64,000 nucleotides of DNA from Enterocloster lavalensis (lineage in GTDB: Bacteria > Bacillota > Clostridia > Lachnospirales > Lachnospiraceae): the NCBI RefSeq assembly GCF_902364025.1, contig NZ_CABJCG010000005.1, positions 184,922 through 248,921 on the forward strand, read 5' to 3'. The position numbers were made by a program, and so were the translations under genes. Positions 1-8,602 of this stretch are shown here, in pieces. Position 1 is the first letter of the stretch. Every line of letters starts with the position of its first letter. The notes under the pieces are model-generated. The model was not told the origin of the DNA, searched no databases, and saw only the letters and a program-made list of their open reading frames with translations.

Positions 1-776
1 GTTCCTACGGACACGGGGCGGCCCTCCAGTTCTTTGGCCGGGAGGCCTCGCTTTACCATGTGACGGCCATGGAGGACGTGATGGCCGAGGTAGAGGAAGG
101 CCGGGCCGACTATGGAGTGCTTCCCATCGAGAACTCCTCGGCGGGAGCGGTCAGCGACAATTACGATCTGCTGGTGAAACACAACAACTATATCGTGGCC
201 GAGACGCAGCTGGCGGTGCGCCACGCGCTGCTGGGACTGCCGGAGGCGAGGCTGGAGGACGTGGAGCTTGTCTATTCCCATCCCCAGGCTCTGATGCAGT
301 GCTCCCAGTATTTAAACTCCCATCCCCAGTGGCGCCAGATCAGCCTGGAGAACACCGCGGCTGCGGCGTTAAAGGTCACCCGGGACGGAGACTGCCGCCA
401 GGCGGCAGTGGCCAGCGAGATCGCGGGCAGGCTTTACGGCCTCAAGGTGCTGGCCCCGGGGATCAACCACAACAAGAACAATACCACCCGGTTTATCGTG
501 CTTTCCCGGGAGGCCGTGTACCGAAAGGACGCGTCCAAGGTCAGCATCTGCTTTGAGGGACTTCACCGCAGCGGCTCTCTGTACAATATGCTGGGTAATT
601 TCATTTTCAACAACGTCAACATGCTGATGATCGAGTCCCGGCCCATCGAGGGCCGCAGCTGGGAATACCGGTTCTTTGTGGACGTGGAGGGCTCCCTGGG
701 AGACGCCGCGGTCCAGAACGCGTTAAAAGGTATTTCCGAGGAAGCGGTCAGCATGCGGATTTTGGGCAATTATTAG
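1..776 (+). CDS. pheA: Prephenate dehydratase (P-protein), 3' part of gene
   Basis: The 5' end lies outside the window; the frame is open from base 3 and ends with TAG at 776, giving 257 visible residues. The visible part is a prephenate dehydratase domain (GVLPIENSSAG region; the NTTRF motif with the catalytic threonine near nt 480-495) followed by a C-terminal ACT domain with the ESRP phenylalanine-binding motif near nt 632-643. The enzyme converts prephenate to phenylpyruvate in phenylalanine synthesis and the ACT domain gives feedback inhibition by phenylalanine. In Clostridia an N-terminal chorismate mutase domain is common, but it would be upstream and cannot be seen. The next gene starts 17 bp downstream, so they may be cotranscribed. 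Confidence 0.93.
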   Translation, partial: SYGHGAALQFFGREASLYHVTAMEDVMAEVEEGRADYGVLPIENSSAGAVSDNYDLLVKHNNYIVAETQLAVRHALLGLPEARLEDVELVYSHPQALMQCSQYLNSHPQWRQISLENTAAAALKVTRDGDCRQAAVASEIAGRLYGLKVLAPGINHNKNNTTRFIVLSREAVYRKDASKVSICFEGLHRSGSLYNMLGNFIFNNVNMLMIESRPIEGRSWEYRFFVDVEGSLGDAAVQNALKGISEEAVSMRILGNY

Positions 777-793
777 ATAAGAGGGTGAGCGAC

Positions 794-2215
794 ATGGATA
801 CAAGACAGTTGATTATATACCGCAACCTGGAGTACCAGGAGTTATTTGAGGAGTTCGCCGGGCTGCTGGAGGGCGCCGGGGAGCGGAAGGACGCCGGGAG
901 CCTGGAAATCGCCGGGGAACAGAAGGACACCGGAAGCCGGGAAGGCGCCGGGGAACAGAAGGACATCGGAAGCCGGGAAGGCGCCGGGAGCCGGAAGGAC
1001 GCCGGAAGCCGGGAAGGCGCCGGGAGCCGGAAGGACGCCGCCGGCCGGGAGGCGGTGCTTGCCAACCAGCTGATCGAGCTGGCGGTGACCTACGGATTTG
1101 AGGGGAATTTATGGCATTGCTTCATGGCCTTCTGCCTGGCCAACAATGAGAACGCCTACAGCACCACCTGTGAGATCCAGGGCGGCGCGGGCGGCTCCCT
1201 GGACCAGCTGGCGCGCCGGGACTTCGCCGTGTTCAAGGATCTGTTCGACCGGGATATCCGGGTTCTGGGCGGACCGGTGTGGGAGATGTTAGCGGCCTAC
1301 AAACCGGCCCGGACGGACAGCAAGGTATTTAACAAGCGCATCCGCGACCGCATCGTAAATCTGGCGGTCCAGCTGGAGCAGGCGGCGGACGTGGACGCTT
1401 TCCAGCGGCTGGTGGTGGATTTCTACCGGGAGTTCGGCGTGGGTAAATTCGGCCTCAACAAGGCGTTTCGGGTGGTGGAGAGGGAAAATGGCCAGCAGGT
1501 GATCATCGATCCCATCATCAATGTGGAGCATGTGTATCTGAACGACATCGTGGGCTATGAGCTGCAGAAGAAAAAGCTGATCGAGAACACCGAGGCGTTT
1601 ATCCGCGGAAAAGAGGCCAACAACGTGCTGCTCTACGGAGACGCGGGAACCGGGAAGTCCAGCAGCGTCAAGGCGATCCTGAATGAATATTATCACCAGG
1701 GGCTGCGTATCATTGAGGTATATAAGCACCAGTTTAAGGCGCTCTCCGACGTGCTGGAGCAGATCAAGGACCGGAACTACAAGTTCATCATCTACATGGA
1801 CGACCTGTCCTTCGAGGACTATGAGCTGGAGTATAAATATTTGAAGGCGATCCTTGAGGGCGGTCTGGGAAAACGTCCCAGAAACGTGCTGATTTACGCC
1901 ACCTCCAACCGCCGTCACCTGATCCGGGAGAAGTTCAGCGACAAGCGGGAGCTGGACGACGAGCTCCACAACAACGACACGGTGCAGGAGAAGCTGTCTT
2001 TAGCCGCGCGTTTTGGCGTGACCATCTACTACGGGTCCCCGGACAAGTTCCAGTTCCAGAAGATCGTCAGCGTGCTGGCGGAGCGCTACCACGTAAATCT
2101 GCCGGAGGAGGAGCTTTACGCGGAGGCCAACAAGTGGGAGTTGAGCCACGGAGGACTTTCAGGCAGAACGGCGTCCCAGTTTATCACCCATCTGCTGGGC
2201 ACCCTGGTGGAGTAG
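794..2215 (+). CDS. DUF815-family AAA ATPase with a repeat-containing N-terminal linker
   Basis: Protein of 473 residues with a Walker A motif GDAGTGKSS (K288) and a Walker B-like IIYMDDLSFED; this is the DUF815 family of AAA ATPases, whose role is not established. The ATG at 794 is chosen because the GAGGG ribosome site at 781-785 sits at proper distance; a GTG at 785 overlaps that site. Residues about 27-83 are a degenerate tandem repeat built on GAGSRKDAGSRE (nt about 871-1040). It separates a short N-terminal helix from the conserved domain and is absent from the usual family architecture. It follows pheA by 17 bp; a 176 bp gap separates it from ppx. Confidence 0.85.
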   Translation: MDTRQLIIYRNLEYQELFEEFAGLLEGAGERKDAGSLEIAGEQKDTGSREGAGEQKDIGSREGAGSRKDAGSREGAGSRKDAAGREAVLANQLIELAVTYGFEGNLWHCFMAFCLANNENAYSTTCEIQGGAGGSLDQLARRDFAVFKDLFDRDIRVLGGPVWEMLAAYKPARTDSKVFNKRIRDRIVNLAVQLEQAADVDAFQRLVVDFYREFGVGKFGLNKAFRVVERENGQQVIIDPIINVEHVYLNDIVGYELQKKKLIENTEAFIRGKEANNVLLYGDAGTGKSSSVKAILNEYYHQGLRIIEVYKHQFKALSDVLEQIKDRNYKFIIYMDDLSFEDYELEYKYLKAILEGGLGKRPRNVLIYATSNRRHLIREKFSDKRELDDELHNNDTVQEKLSLAARFGVTIYYGSPDKFQFQKIVSVLAERYHVNLPEEELYAEANKWELSHGGLSGRTASQFITHLLGTLVE

Positions 2216-2282
2216 GTTTTACACACATTTTACGGGAAATTTACCGGGATTCGCTGCGCGGGAGCCGGGAATCCGGTATCAT

Positions 2283-2322
2283 TGGATGCAATGGGCCGCT
2301 GGCGCAAGCCTGCGGGCCATTG
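2283..2322. repeat. Short palindromic repeat, copy 1
   Basis: An imperfect hairpin (11 of 13 pairs, AATGGGCCGCTGG with CCTGCGGGCCATT) lies between the DUF815 gene and ppx. The 22 bases at 2283-2304 recur exactly at 61600-61621, where a second diverged copy follows. There is no T-run, so it is not a classic terminator. It looks like a small dispersed palindromic element. Confidence 0.55.
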
Positions 2323-2391
2323 TTGAAAGAGAGAAAAGGCGTCGGATGAGGACGGCCCCGGCCGTTGTTTGCGGGGAGGGGAGGAACAAAA

Positions 2392-3954
2392 GTGGCAGTT
2401 CAATTATTTGCGGCAATCGATGTGGGCTCCTTTGAGCTGGAGCTGGGCATCTATGAGATATCGGGGAAAAACGGCGTGCGGCGCGTGGATCACATCCGCC
2501 ACATGATCGCCCTGGGTAAAGAGACATACAGCGAGGGCAAGATCAGTTACGACCTGGTGGAGGAAATGTGCCAGGTTCTGGAAGATTTTGTAAAAACAAT
2601 GAACGGGTACAAGGTGAAGGGCTACCGGGCCTACGCCACCAGCGCCATGCGGGAGGCCAAGAACAACCAGATCATCCTGGACCAGATCCGCGTGCGCACC
2701 GGGCTGAAGGTTCGGATCATCAGCAACTCGGAGCAGCGCTTTATCAGCTACAAGGCCATCGCCTCCAAGGCGGCGGAGTTCAACAAGATCATTCAGAAAG
2801 GCACGGCCATCGTGGACGTGGGCTTTGGCAGCGCCCAGATTTCCCTGTTCGACAAGGACGCCCTGGTGACGACCCAGAACCTGTCCCTGGGTTCCCTGCG
2901 CATCCGGGAGCTGCTGGCCAGAATCCCGGCCAGCGCCAAGGCCCACAGGGAACAGATCGAGGAGTTGGTGGACAACGAGCTGTTCACCTTCCGGAAGATG
3001 TACTTAAAGGACCGGGAGATCACCAACCTGATCGGAATCGGGGAAAATATTCTCTATATGATGCGCCAGATGCAGTCCAAGCCCGTGGGGGATAAGGTGG
3101 AGGCGTCGGTGCTGAACACATTTTATGAAAAATTTAACAAGCTGACGCTGGATCAGGTGGAGGAGCGGTTTGGGGTGAATGCCGAGTACGCCTCCCTGCT
3201 TATGCCCACCGTGATGGTTTACAAGCGTATTTTGGAGCTGACCGGTGCTCAGATGTTCTGGATTCCGGGCATCCGGCTCTGCGACGGCATCGCGGCCGAG
3301 TACGCGGACGATACCCGCCTGGTGCGATTCACCCACAGCTTTGAGAACGACATTCTGGCCGCGTCCCGGAACATGGCCAAGCGTTACAAGTGCCACGCCA
3401 GCCACAGCCAGGTGCTGGAGGAGTACGCCCTGGGCATCTTCGACTGTATGCGGAAGTACCACGGGCTGGGCGGACGGGAGCGGCTGCTCCTGCAGATTTC
3501 CGCCATCCTGCACTCCTGCGGCAAATTCATCAGCATGAGAAATTCCAACGAGTGTTCCTACAATATTATCATGTCCACGGAGATCATCGGCCTGAGCCAT
3601 CTGGAACGGGAGATCATCGCCAACGTGGTGCGCTACAATATCCGGGATTTCGACTATGACAAGGTACAGCTGGAGGGCACGTACCAGGAGGGCACCGTGG
3701 AGCTGGACCAGAAGGGCATGACCATTCTGATCGCCAAGCTGACGGCCATTCTGCGGCTGGCCAATTCCATGGACAGAAGCCACCGGGGCAAGCTGGCGGA
3801 CTGCCGTATGAGCATCCGGGAGGGGGAACTGGTGATCACCACGGGTTATGAGGGGGATATCGCGCTGGAGGCCATGTCGTTTGAGCAGAAAGCGGATTTC
3901 TTTGAGGAAATTTACGGCATACGGCCGGTGCTAAGGCAGAAGAGGAGGATATAA
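2392..3954 (+). CDS. ppx: Ppx/GppA-family exopolyphosphatase with C-terminal HD-like domain
   Basis: Protein of 520 residues starting at GTG 2392, behind a strong GGGGAGGGGAGG site; an in-frame TTG at 2365 has no ribosome site. The N-terminal half has the actin-like ASKHA fold signature (AAIDVGSFELELGIYEI and IVDVGFGSAQISLFD), typical of Ppx/GppA enzymes that hydrolyse polyphosphate or pppGpp. The C-terminal half contains an HD-like helical domain (ILHSCGKF). There the usual LHDIG is changed to LHSCG, so the phosphodiesterase metal site may be lost. It lies 3 bp upstream of ppk1, so the two opposing activities of polyphosphate metabolism are coupled. The exact substrate is inferred from this context. 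Confidence 0.87.
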   Translation: MAVQLFAAIDVGSFELELGIYEISGKNGVRRVDHIRHMIALGKETYSEGKISYDLVEEMCQVLEDFVKTMNGYKVKGYRAYATSAMREAKNNQIILDQIRVRTGLKVRIISNSEQRFISYKAIASKAAEFNKIIQKGTAIVDVGFGSAQISLFDKDALVTTQNLSLGSLRIRELLARIPASAKAHREQIEELVDNELFTFRKMYLKDREITNLIGIGENILYMMRQMQSKPVGDKVEASVLNTFYEKFNKLTLDQVEERFGVNAEYASLLMPTVMVYKRILELTGAQMFWIPGIRLCDGIAAEYADDTRLVRFTHSFENDILAASRNMAKRYKCHASHSQVLEEYALGIFDCMRKYHGLGGRERLLLQISAILHSCGKFISMRNSNECSYNIIMSTEIIGLSHLEREIIANVVRYNIRDFDYDKVQLEGTYQEGTVELDQKGMTILIAKLTAILRLANSMDRSHRGKLADCRMSIREGELVITTGYEGDIALEAMSFEQKADFFEEIYGIRPVLRQKRRI

Positions 3955-3957
3955 GCC

Positions 3958-6717
3958 ATGGCAGACGCAGAAAAGACGAAGAGCTCCAAGGCTTCCAAGG
4001 CAAAAGCCGTGGACGCCGCCGGGAAAAAGGCGGTTCCGGAAGCCGGAGCGGAACATAAAGCGGCGGAAACCCCGGACGTGGAGGAGAATCCCCAGGTAGA
4101 GCGGGAGATGGACGGGAAAGCCGTGGGAAAGCCGGAGGCGAAGAAGAAAGCCGCGGATAAGCCGGAAGCGAAAAAGAAAGCCGGGGATAAACCGGAGGCG
4201 AAGAAAGAAGCCCCGGGCAAGACTGAGGCGAAGAAAGAAGCCACGGGCAAACTGGAGGCGAAGAAAGAAGCAGCAGGTAAGCCGGAGGCGAAGAAAGAAG
4301 CCCCAGATAAACCAGAGGCGAAGAAAGAAGCCTCAGGTAAGACTGAGGCGAAGAAAGAAGCCCCAGGTAAGCCGGAGGCGAAGAAAGAAGCCACGGGCAA
4401 ACCGGAGGCGAAGAAAGAAGCAGCAGGTAAGCCGGAGGCGAAGAAAGAAGCCCCAGGTAAACCAGAGGCGGCGAAGAAAGCCGCGCCCAAACCTGCGGCA
4501 GTGAAAAAGGCAGCGGCGAAATCTGGCGGGCAGAAGAAGCCCGCCGTGGCGGAGGAACCCGCACAGGAGCTGGATTTTGGCGCGAACCCGGACAATTATG
4601 TCAACCGGGAACTGAGCTGGCTGGAATTCAACTACCGGGTGCTCAGCGAGGCCAGGGATAAGACGCTGCCTCTGTTTGAGCGGCTGAAATTCCTCAGCAT
4701 CACGGCCTCCAACCTGGACGAATTTTACATGGTGCGCGTGGCTTCCTTGAAGGATATGGTGCACGCCAAGTACATGAAACCGGACATTGCCGGGATGACG
4801 CCGACCAGACAGCTGGAGGCCATTGCGGAACGGACCCATCAGCTGGTGGACCTGCAGTATTCCACCTATAACCGCTCCCTGCTCCCCGTGCTGCGCATGA
4901 ACGGCCTGCGGGTGATCACGGAGCACGAGGACCTGACGGAGGACGAGGCGTACTATGTGGACCGGTATTTCAACGAGAACGTGTACCCGGTTCTGACGCC
5001 CATGGCCTTCGACTCCTCCCGGCCGTTTCCGCTGATCCGCAACAAGACTTTGAACATTGCGGCCCTTCTCCGGAAAAAGAACGGCGAGGAGGACGACGAG
5101 CTGGATTTCGCCATGGTTCAGGTACCCTCCGTGATCCCGCGGATCGTGGAGCTGCCTGAGGAGAAGGATGAAGAGGGCAATCCCCAGCGGGTGGTAATCC
5201 TGCTGGAGGAGATCATTGAGCGCAATATGCCGTCCCTGTTCCTAAACTACGATATTATCGCCTCCCAACCCTTCCGGGTTATGCGAAACGCCGACCTGAC
5301 CATCGACGAGGAGGAGGCGGTGGATCTGCTGGAGGAGATTCAGAAGCAGTTAAAGAAGCGCCAGTGGGGCGAGGCGATCCGTCTGGAAATCCAGGCGGGC
5401 GTGGATAAACGCCTGTTGAAGATTCTGAAAAAAGAGCTGTCCATCAACAGCCAGGATATTTTCGACATCAACGGCCCCCTGGATCTGACCTTCCTGATGA
5501 AGATGTACGGGCTGAGGGGATTTGACCATCTCAAAGCGCCCGGGTATACCCCCAAGCCGGTGCCCGCGCTGATGAATGAGGACGATATTTTCACCAACAT
5601 CCGCAAAGGGGACATTCTCCTGCACCATCCCTACCAGAGCTTTGACCCGGTGGTGCGGTTTGTGCGCAGCGCGGCCCGTGACCCGGAGGTGCTGGCCATC
5701 AAGCAGACGCTGTACCGCGTCAGCGGCAACTCGCCCATTGTGGCGGCTCTGGCCGAGGCGGCGGACAACGGCAAGCAGGTGTCGGTTTTGGTGGAGCTGA
5801 AGGCGCGTTTTGACGAGGAGAACAACATCAACTGGGCCAAGAAGCTGGAGAAGGCGGGCTGTCACGTGATATACGGACTGGTGGGATTAAAGACCCACAG
5901 CAAGATTACGCTGGTGGTGCGCATGGAGGAGGACGGCATCCGCCGCTACGTGCACCTGGGCACCGGAAACTATAACGATTCCACCGCCAAGCTGTACACG
6001 GACTGCGGCATCTTAACCTGCAGCCCCCAGATCGGCGAGGATGCCACGGCGGTGTTCAACATGCTGTCCGGTTATTCCGAGCCCCTGGCTTGGAACCGGC
6101 TCTCCGTGGCGCCCCTGTGGCTGCGGGCGCGCTGCCTGCGCATGATCCGCCGTGAGACGGAGAATGCCCTGGCCGGGCGCGAGGCCCACATTATGGCCAA
6201 GATGAATTCCCTCTGCGACAAGGAGATCATCACCGCTCTGTATGAGGCCAGCCACGCCGGGGTGAAGGTGGAGCTGGTGATCCGGGGCATCTGCTGCCTG
6301 CGCGCAGGTGTGCCGGGACTGAGCGAAAATATCTCGGTGCGCTCCATTGTGGGCAATTTCCTGGAGCACAGCCGCATCCTGTACTTTTACAACGATGGCA
6401 GCGAGGAGCTTTACATGGGCAGCGCGGACTGGATGCCCAGAAACCTGGACCGCCGGGTGGAGATCATGTTCCCGGTGGAGGACGAGGCCCTTAAGGCTAA
6501 GGTGATCCACATCCTGGAGGTGGAGCTTGCGGACAACGTGAAGGCCCACATCCTGCAGCCCGACGGCACCTATGAGAAGGTGGATAAGCGGGGCAAGGTT
6601 CTGGTCAATTCCCAGCAGCAGTTCTGCGAGGAGGCCACAGCCGAGGCAAAGGCGGTGTTTGAGGCCATGGATCCGGCGGTGACGCGGATTTTCAAGCCCA
6701 TTGAGAGCAGCAACTAA
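3958..6717 (+). CDS. ppk1: Polyphosphate kinase 1 with long Lys/Ala/Glu repeat N-terminus
   Basis: Protein of 919 residues; the standard Ppk1 body (about 700 residues) starts near residue 206 (ANPDNYVNRELSWLEFNYRVL). The catalytic phosphohistidine is H647 in THSKITLVVR, and the second conserved histidine is H666 in VHLGTGNYN; their 19-residue spacing equals that of E. coli H435/H454. The enzyme reversibly polymerises the gamma phosphate of ATP into polyphosphate. The first 205 residues are a highly charged extension, including 12 near-perfect decapeptide repeats (GKPEAKKEAP type, residues 57-176). That extension is unusual and could bind polyphosphate, nucleic acid or membrane. AGGAGG lies upstream of the ATG. 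It is the last gene before a strong terminator. Confidence 0.93.
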   Translation: MADAEKTKSSKASKAKAVDAAGKKAVPEAGAEHKAAETPDVEENPQVEREMDGKAVGKPEAKKKAADKPEAKKKAGDKPEAKKEAPGKTEAKKEATGKLEAKKEAAGKPEAKKEAPDKPEAKKEASGKTEAKKEAPGKPEAKKEATGKPEAKKEAAGKPEAKKEAPGKPEAAKKAAPKPAAVKKAAAKSGGQKKPAVAEEPAQELDFGANPDNYVNRELSWLEFNYRVLSEARDKTLPLFERLKFLSITASNLDEFYMVRVASLKDMVHAKYMKPDIAGMTPTRQLEAIAERTHQLVDLQYSTYNRSLLPVLRMNGLRVITEHEDLTEDEAYYVDRYFNENVYPVLTPMAFDSSRPFPLIRNKTLNIAALLRKKNGEEDDELDFAMVQVPSVIPRIVELPEEKDEEGNPQRVVILLEEIIERNMPSLFLNYDIIASQPFRVMRNADLTIDEEEAVDLLEEIQKQLKKRQWGEAIRLEIQAGVDKRLLKILKKELSINSQDIFDINGPLDLTFLMKMYGLRGFDHLKAPGYTPKPVPALMNEDDIFTNIRKGDILLHHPYQSFDPVVRFVRSAARDPEVLAIKQTLYRVSGNSPIVAALAEAADNGKQVSVLVELKARFDEENNINWAKKLEKAGCHVIYGLVGLKTHSKITLVVRMEEDGIRRYVHLGTGNYNDSTAKLYTDCGILTCSPQIGEDATAVFNMLSGYSEPLAWNRLSVAPLWLRARCLRMIRRETENALAGREAHIMAKMNSLCDKEIITALYEASHAGVKVELVIRGICCLRAGVPGLSENISVRSIVGNFLEHSRILYFYNDGSEELYMGSADWMPRNLDRRVEIMFPVEDEALKAKVIHILEVELADNVKAHILQPDGTYEKVDKRGKVLVNSQQQFCEEATAEAKAVFEAMDPAVTRIFKPIESSN
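4126..4485 (+). repeat. 30-bp in-frame minisatellite in ppk1 (12 units)
   Basis: Twelve consecutive 30-bp units each encode a decapeptide of the form GKPEAKKEAx, with variation mainly at the tenth residue and at G/D1 and P/T/L3. Adjacent units are nearly identical at the base level, as expected for expansion by slippage or unequal exchange. Confidence 0.95.
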
Positions 6718-6752
6718 AACGCCGTCCGCGGCCGATTATTTCCAATCAATTA

Positions 6753-6805
6753 AACAGCCGGTACCTCTGAGCGAGAAGGATTGCACAGAGGCACCGGCTG
6801 TTTTT
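6753..6805. terminator. Rho-independent terminator between convergent ppk1 and response regulator
   Basis: A stem pairs ACAGCCGGTACCTCTG with CAGAGGCACCGGCTGT (one mismatch) and ends in TTTTT on the plus strand. It terminates ppk1 and may act on the converging minus-strand gene as well. Confidence 0.85.
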
Positions 6806-6862
6806 GCGGGTGCGGCCGGAGGTATTTTGGGAAGTCCGCTGGATTTTGCCCACAGCGTCCTC

Positions 6863-8602
6863 TCACGGTTCCAGCCGCCCAGAGGCGTTTTGTAGCTGCT
6901 TGGGCGAGTAGCCGAACTGTTTTTTGAAGCACTTGGAGAACTGGGCCACGTCCGGGTAGCCCACCTGCTCGCCGATCTCGTAGATTCGAAGGCTGCCCTG
7001 GCGCACCAGATCGTAGGCGATATTCATGCGGTGCAGGAACAGGTAATCGCTGAAGGGACAGCCGGTGTCGTCCTTGAATACAGAGCTTAAGTAGGAGGGG
7101 CTGACGTGGAGCTCCCGGGCCACGGATTTTAAGGAGAGGCTTTCCCCGTAACGGCTGCGTATGATGGCCAGCGTCTTTTTCGTGTAGGGGCTCTGGCAGG
7201 AATCCCGGCGGACTTCGGTGAACACCATGGTGAGGATTTGATCCAGGGCCGTAAACAGATCGTAGAGATTGTTGGGTTTGCGCAGCCGCTCGATGAAAAC
7301 GTGCATGTCCAGGCCCGCGGGCAGGGGGAGCCCGTAGACCCAGGTCAGCTGTTTGTAAATTGTTTCCAAAAATTTGAAGCACTCAAACTGGAAGTCCAGA
7401 TGCTTGCAGGTCCACCGGTTTTCCCGGCAGAACCGGAGAAACTGGCTGAGGGCTGTTTTCAGGCTGGCCTGATCCAGACTTTTGATCACCTCCGGCACAA
7501 GGTTCTGCTGGGCCGGGTCAAAGAGAATGCGGCTTCCAGGAGCGGGCAGCCGCGTGAGCAGCAGTCCGCACAGCGCCTGCTGCAGGAGCGCATATAGGGA
7601 GGCGTCAGGCTCATCCAGGCAGAGACGCACCGCCAGATCCGCGCTGCCGGTCAGGGCTTTCTCCAACGTATTTAACGCTGTCTGCTCCAATTCCGGGACC
7701 GTAAAAAAGCAGCAGCAGGCCACCTGGTCGGAGACCCGCGCCTGGTAGGCCGCCAGAACAGGCAGGTCAAAACCGGCCGGAGCGCCGGCGCCGGGAGACG
7801 GGCCGGTGCCGGGAGGCAAGCCGGTGCCAGGAGACAAGCCGGTGCCGGGAGTCAGGCCAGTGCCGGGAGACGAGCCAGTGCCGGGAGATAGGCCAATGCC
7901 GGGAGTCAGTCCGGTGCCAAGGGTCAGGCCAGTGCCGGGAGACGGGCCAATGCCAGGAGGCAAGCCGGTGCCAGGAGGCAAGCCAATGCCAGGAGTCAGG
8001 CCGGTGCCAGGAGGCAGGCCTGCACCGGGAGACAACCCCACAACCGGAGCTTCTCCGGTTACGGATACCAGCAGGAACGGTCGGCTGCCCTCCGGCGCGC
8101 CCGCCAGGCGGGCCAGGTGGAGGAAGGTCTGATCGGCCTGGGGTACGTTGGTCAGGGCGTCGGTCAGAATCTTCTCCACCACGGTCCGGTCGCAGTTCTG
8201 GCCGCCGGGGTCCTTTGTGCTGCGGATTTTTTCCGCGCAGCGCCGCACGCAGTCGTAGAGCACGTCCGCCTCGATGGGCTTTAGCAGGTAGTCGAAGGCC
8301 CCCAGCTTGACGGCCTGCTGGGCGTACTGGAATTCCGAGTAGCTGCTGATGAAGATGGCCTCGCATTTCAGCCCGCAGTCCCGGATTTGCCGGAACAGCT
8401 CCAGACCGCTGGCGTCGGGCAGGCAGATATCGGCCAGAATGATCTGTGGACGGTGCAGGGCGGCGGCCCGGACCGCTCCGGCGCAGTCGCCGCAGACCGC
8501 GCATACCTCCACGCCGAGGGCGGCCCAGTCGATGTAGGTGACCAGACCTTCGCGGATCAGTTTTTCATCGTCAATGATCATGGCTTTTATCATATGCTTC
8601 AT
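6863..8602 (-). CDS. YesN-like response regulator (receiver + AraC-type HTH) with PGTGLx repeat linker
   Basis: Protein of 579 residues. An N-terminal receiver domain has acidic D11/D12, phosphoacceptor D58 (ILADICLPDASG) and K108 (LLKPIE). The last 100 residues are an AraC/XylS double HTH (LSLKSVARELHVSPSYLSSVFK and IYEIGEQVGYPDVAQFSKCFKKQFG). Such YesN-type regulators, with a YesM kinase, usually switch on an adjacent sugar ABC operon; here the divergent 10632-14684 operon is the likely target. The ATG at 8602 overlaps the kinase stop (ATGA). A second ATG at 8593 has better spacing from GAAAGG, so the start is uncertain by three codons. Residues 192-275 are fourteen hexapeptide repeats, making the protein unusually long. 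Confidence 0.9.
   Translation of the reverse strand: MKHMIKAMIIDDEKLIREGLVTYIDWAALGVEVCAVCGDCAGAVRAAALHRPQIILADICLPDASGLELFRQIRDCGLKCEAIFISSYSEFQYAQQAVKLGAFDYLLKPIEADVLYDCVRRCAEKIRSTKDPGGQNCDRTVVEKILTDALTNVPQADQTFLHLARLAGAPEGSRPFLLVSVTGEAPVVGLSPGAGLPPGTGLTPGIGLPPGTGLPPGIGPSPGTGLTLGTGLTPGIGLSPGTGSSPGTGLTPGTGLSPGTGLPPGTGPSPGAGAPAGFDLPVLAAYQARVSDQVACCCFFTVPELEQTALNTLEKALTGSADLAVRLCLDEPDASLYALLQQALCGLLLTRLPAPGSRILFDPAQQNLVPEVIKSLDQASLKTALSQFLRFCRENRWTCKHLDFQFECFKFLETIYKQLTWVYGLPLPAGLDMHVFIERLRKPNNLYDLFTALDQILTMVFTEVRRDSCQSPYTKKTLAIIRSRYGESLSLKSVARELHVSPSYLSSVFKDDTGCPFSDYLFLHRMNIAYDLVRQGSLRIYEIGEQVGYPDVAQFSKCFKKQFGYSPKQLQNASGRLEP
7778..8029 (-). repeat. 18-bp in-frame minisatellite in the response regulator
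   Basis: Fourteen tandem 18-bp units encode PGTGLP-type hexapeptides (variants PGIGLS, PGTGSS, LGTGLT). The array falls in the linker between the receiver side and the AraC-type output domain. Confidence 0.93.

Noticed and set aside
2404..3783. Antisense frames over ppx
   Set aside because: They mirror strongly supported coding sequence and have no recognisable domain.
4126..4485. Regular 30-bp repeats considered as a CRISPR array
   Set aside because: Units are contiguous without unique spacers, stay in frame and encode a decapeptide repeat inside ppk1.
3836..4595. Two long antisense frames across the ppk1 repeat
   Set aside because: Open only because the 30-bp repeat has no stop in those frames; composition is pure repeat.
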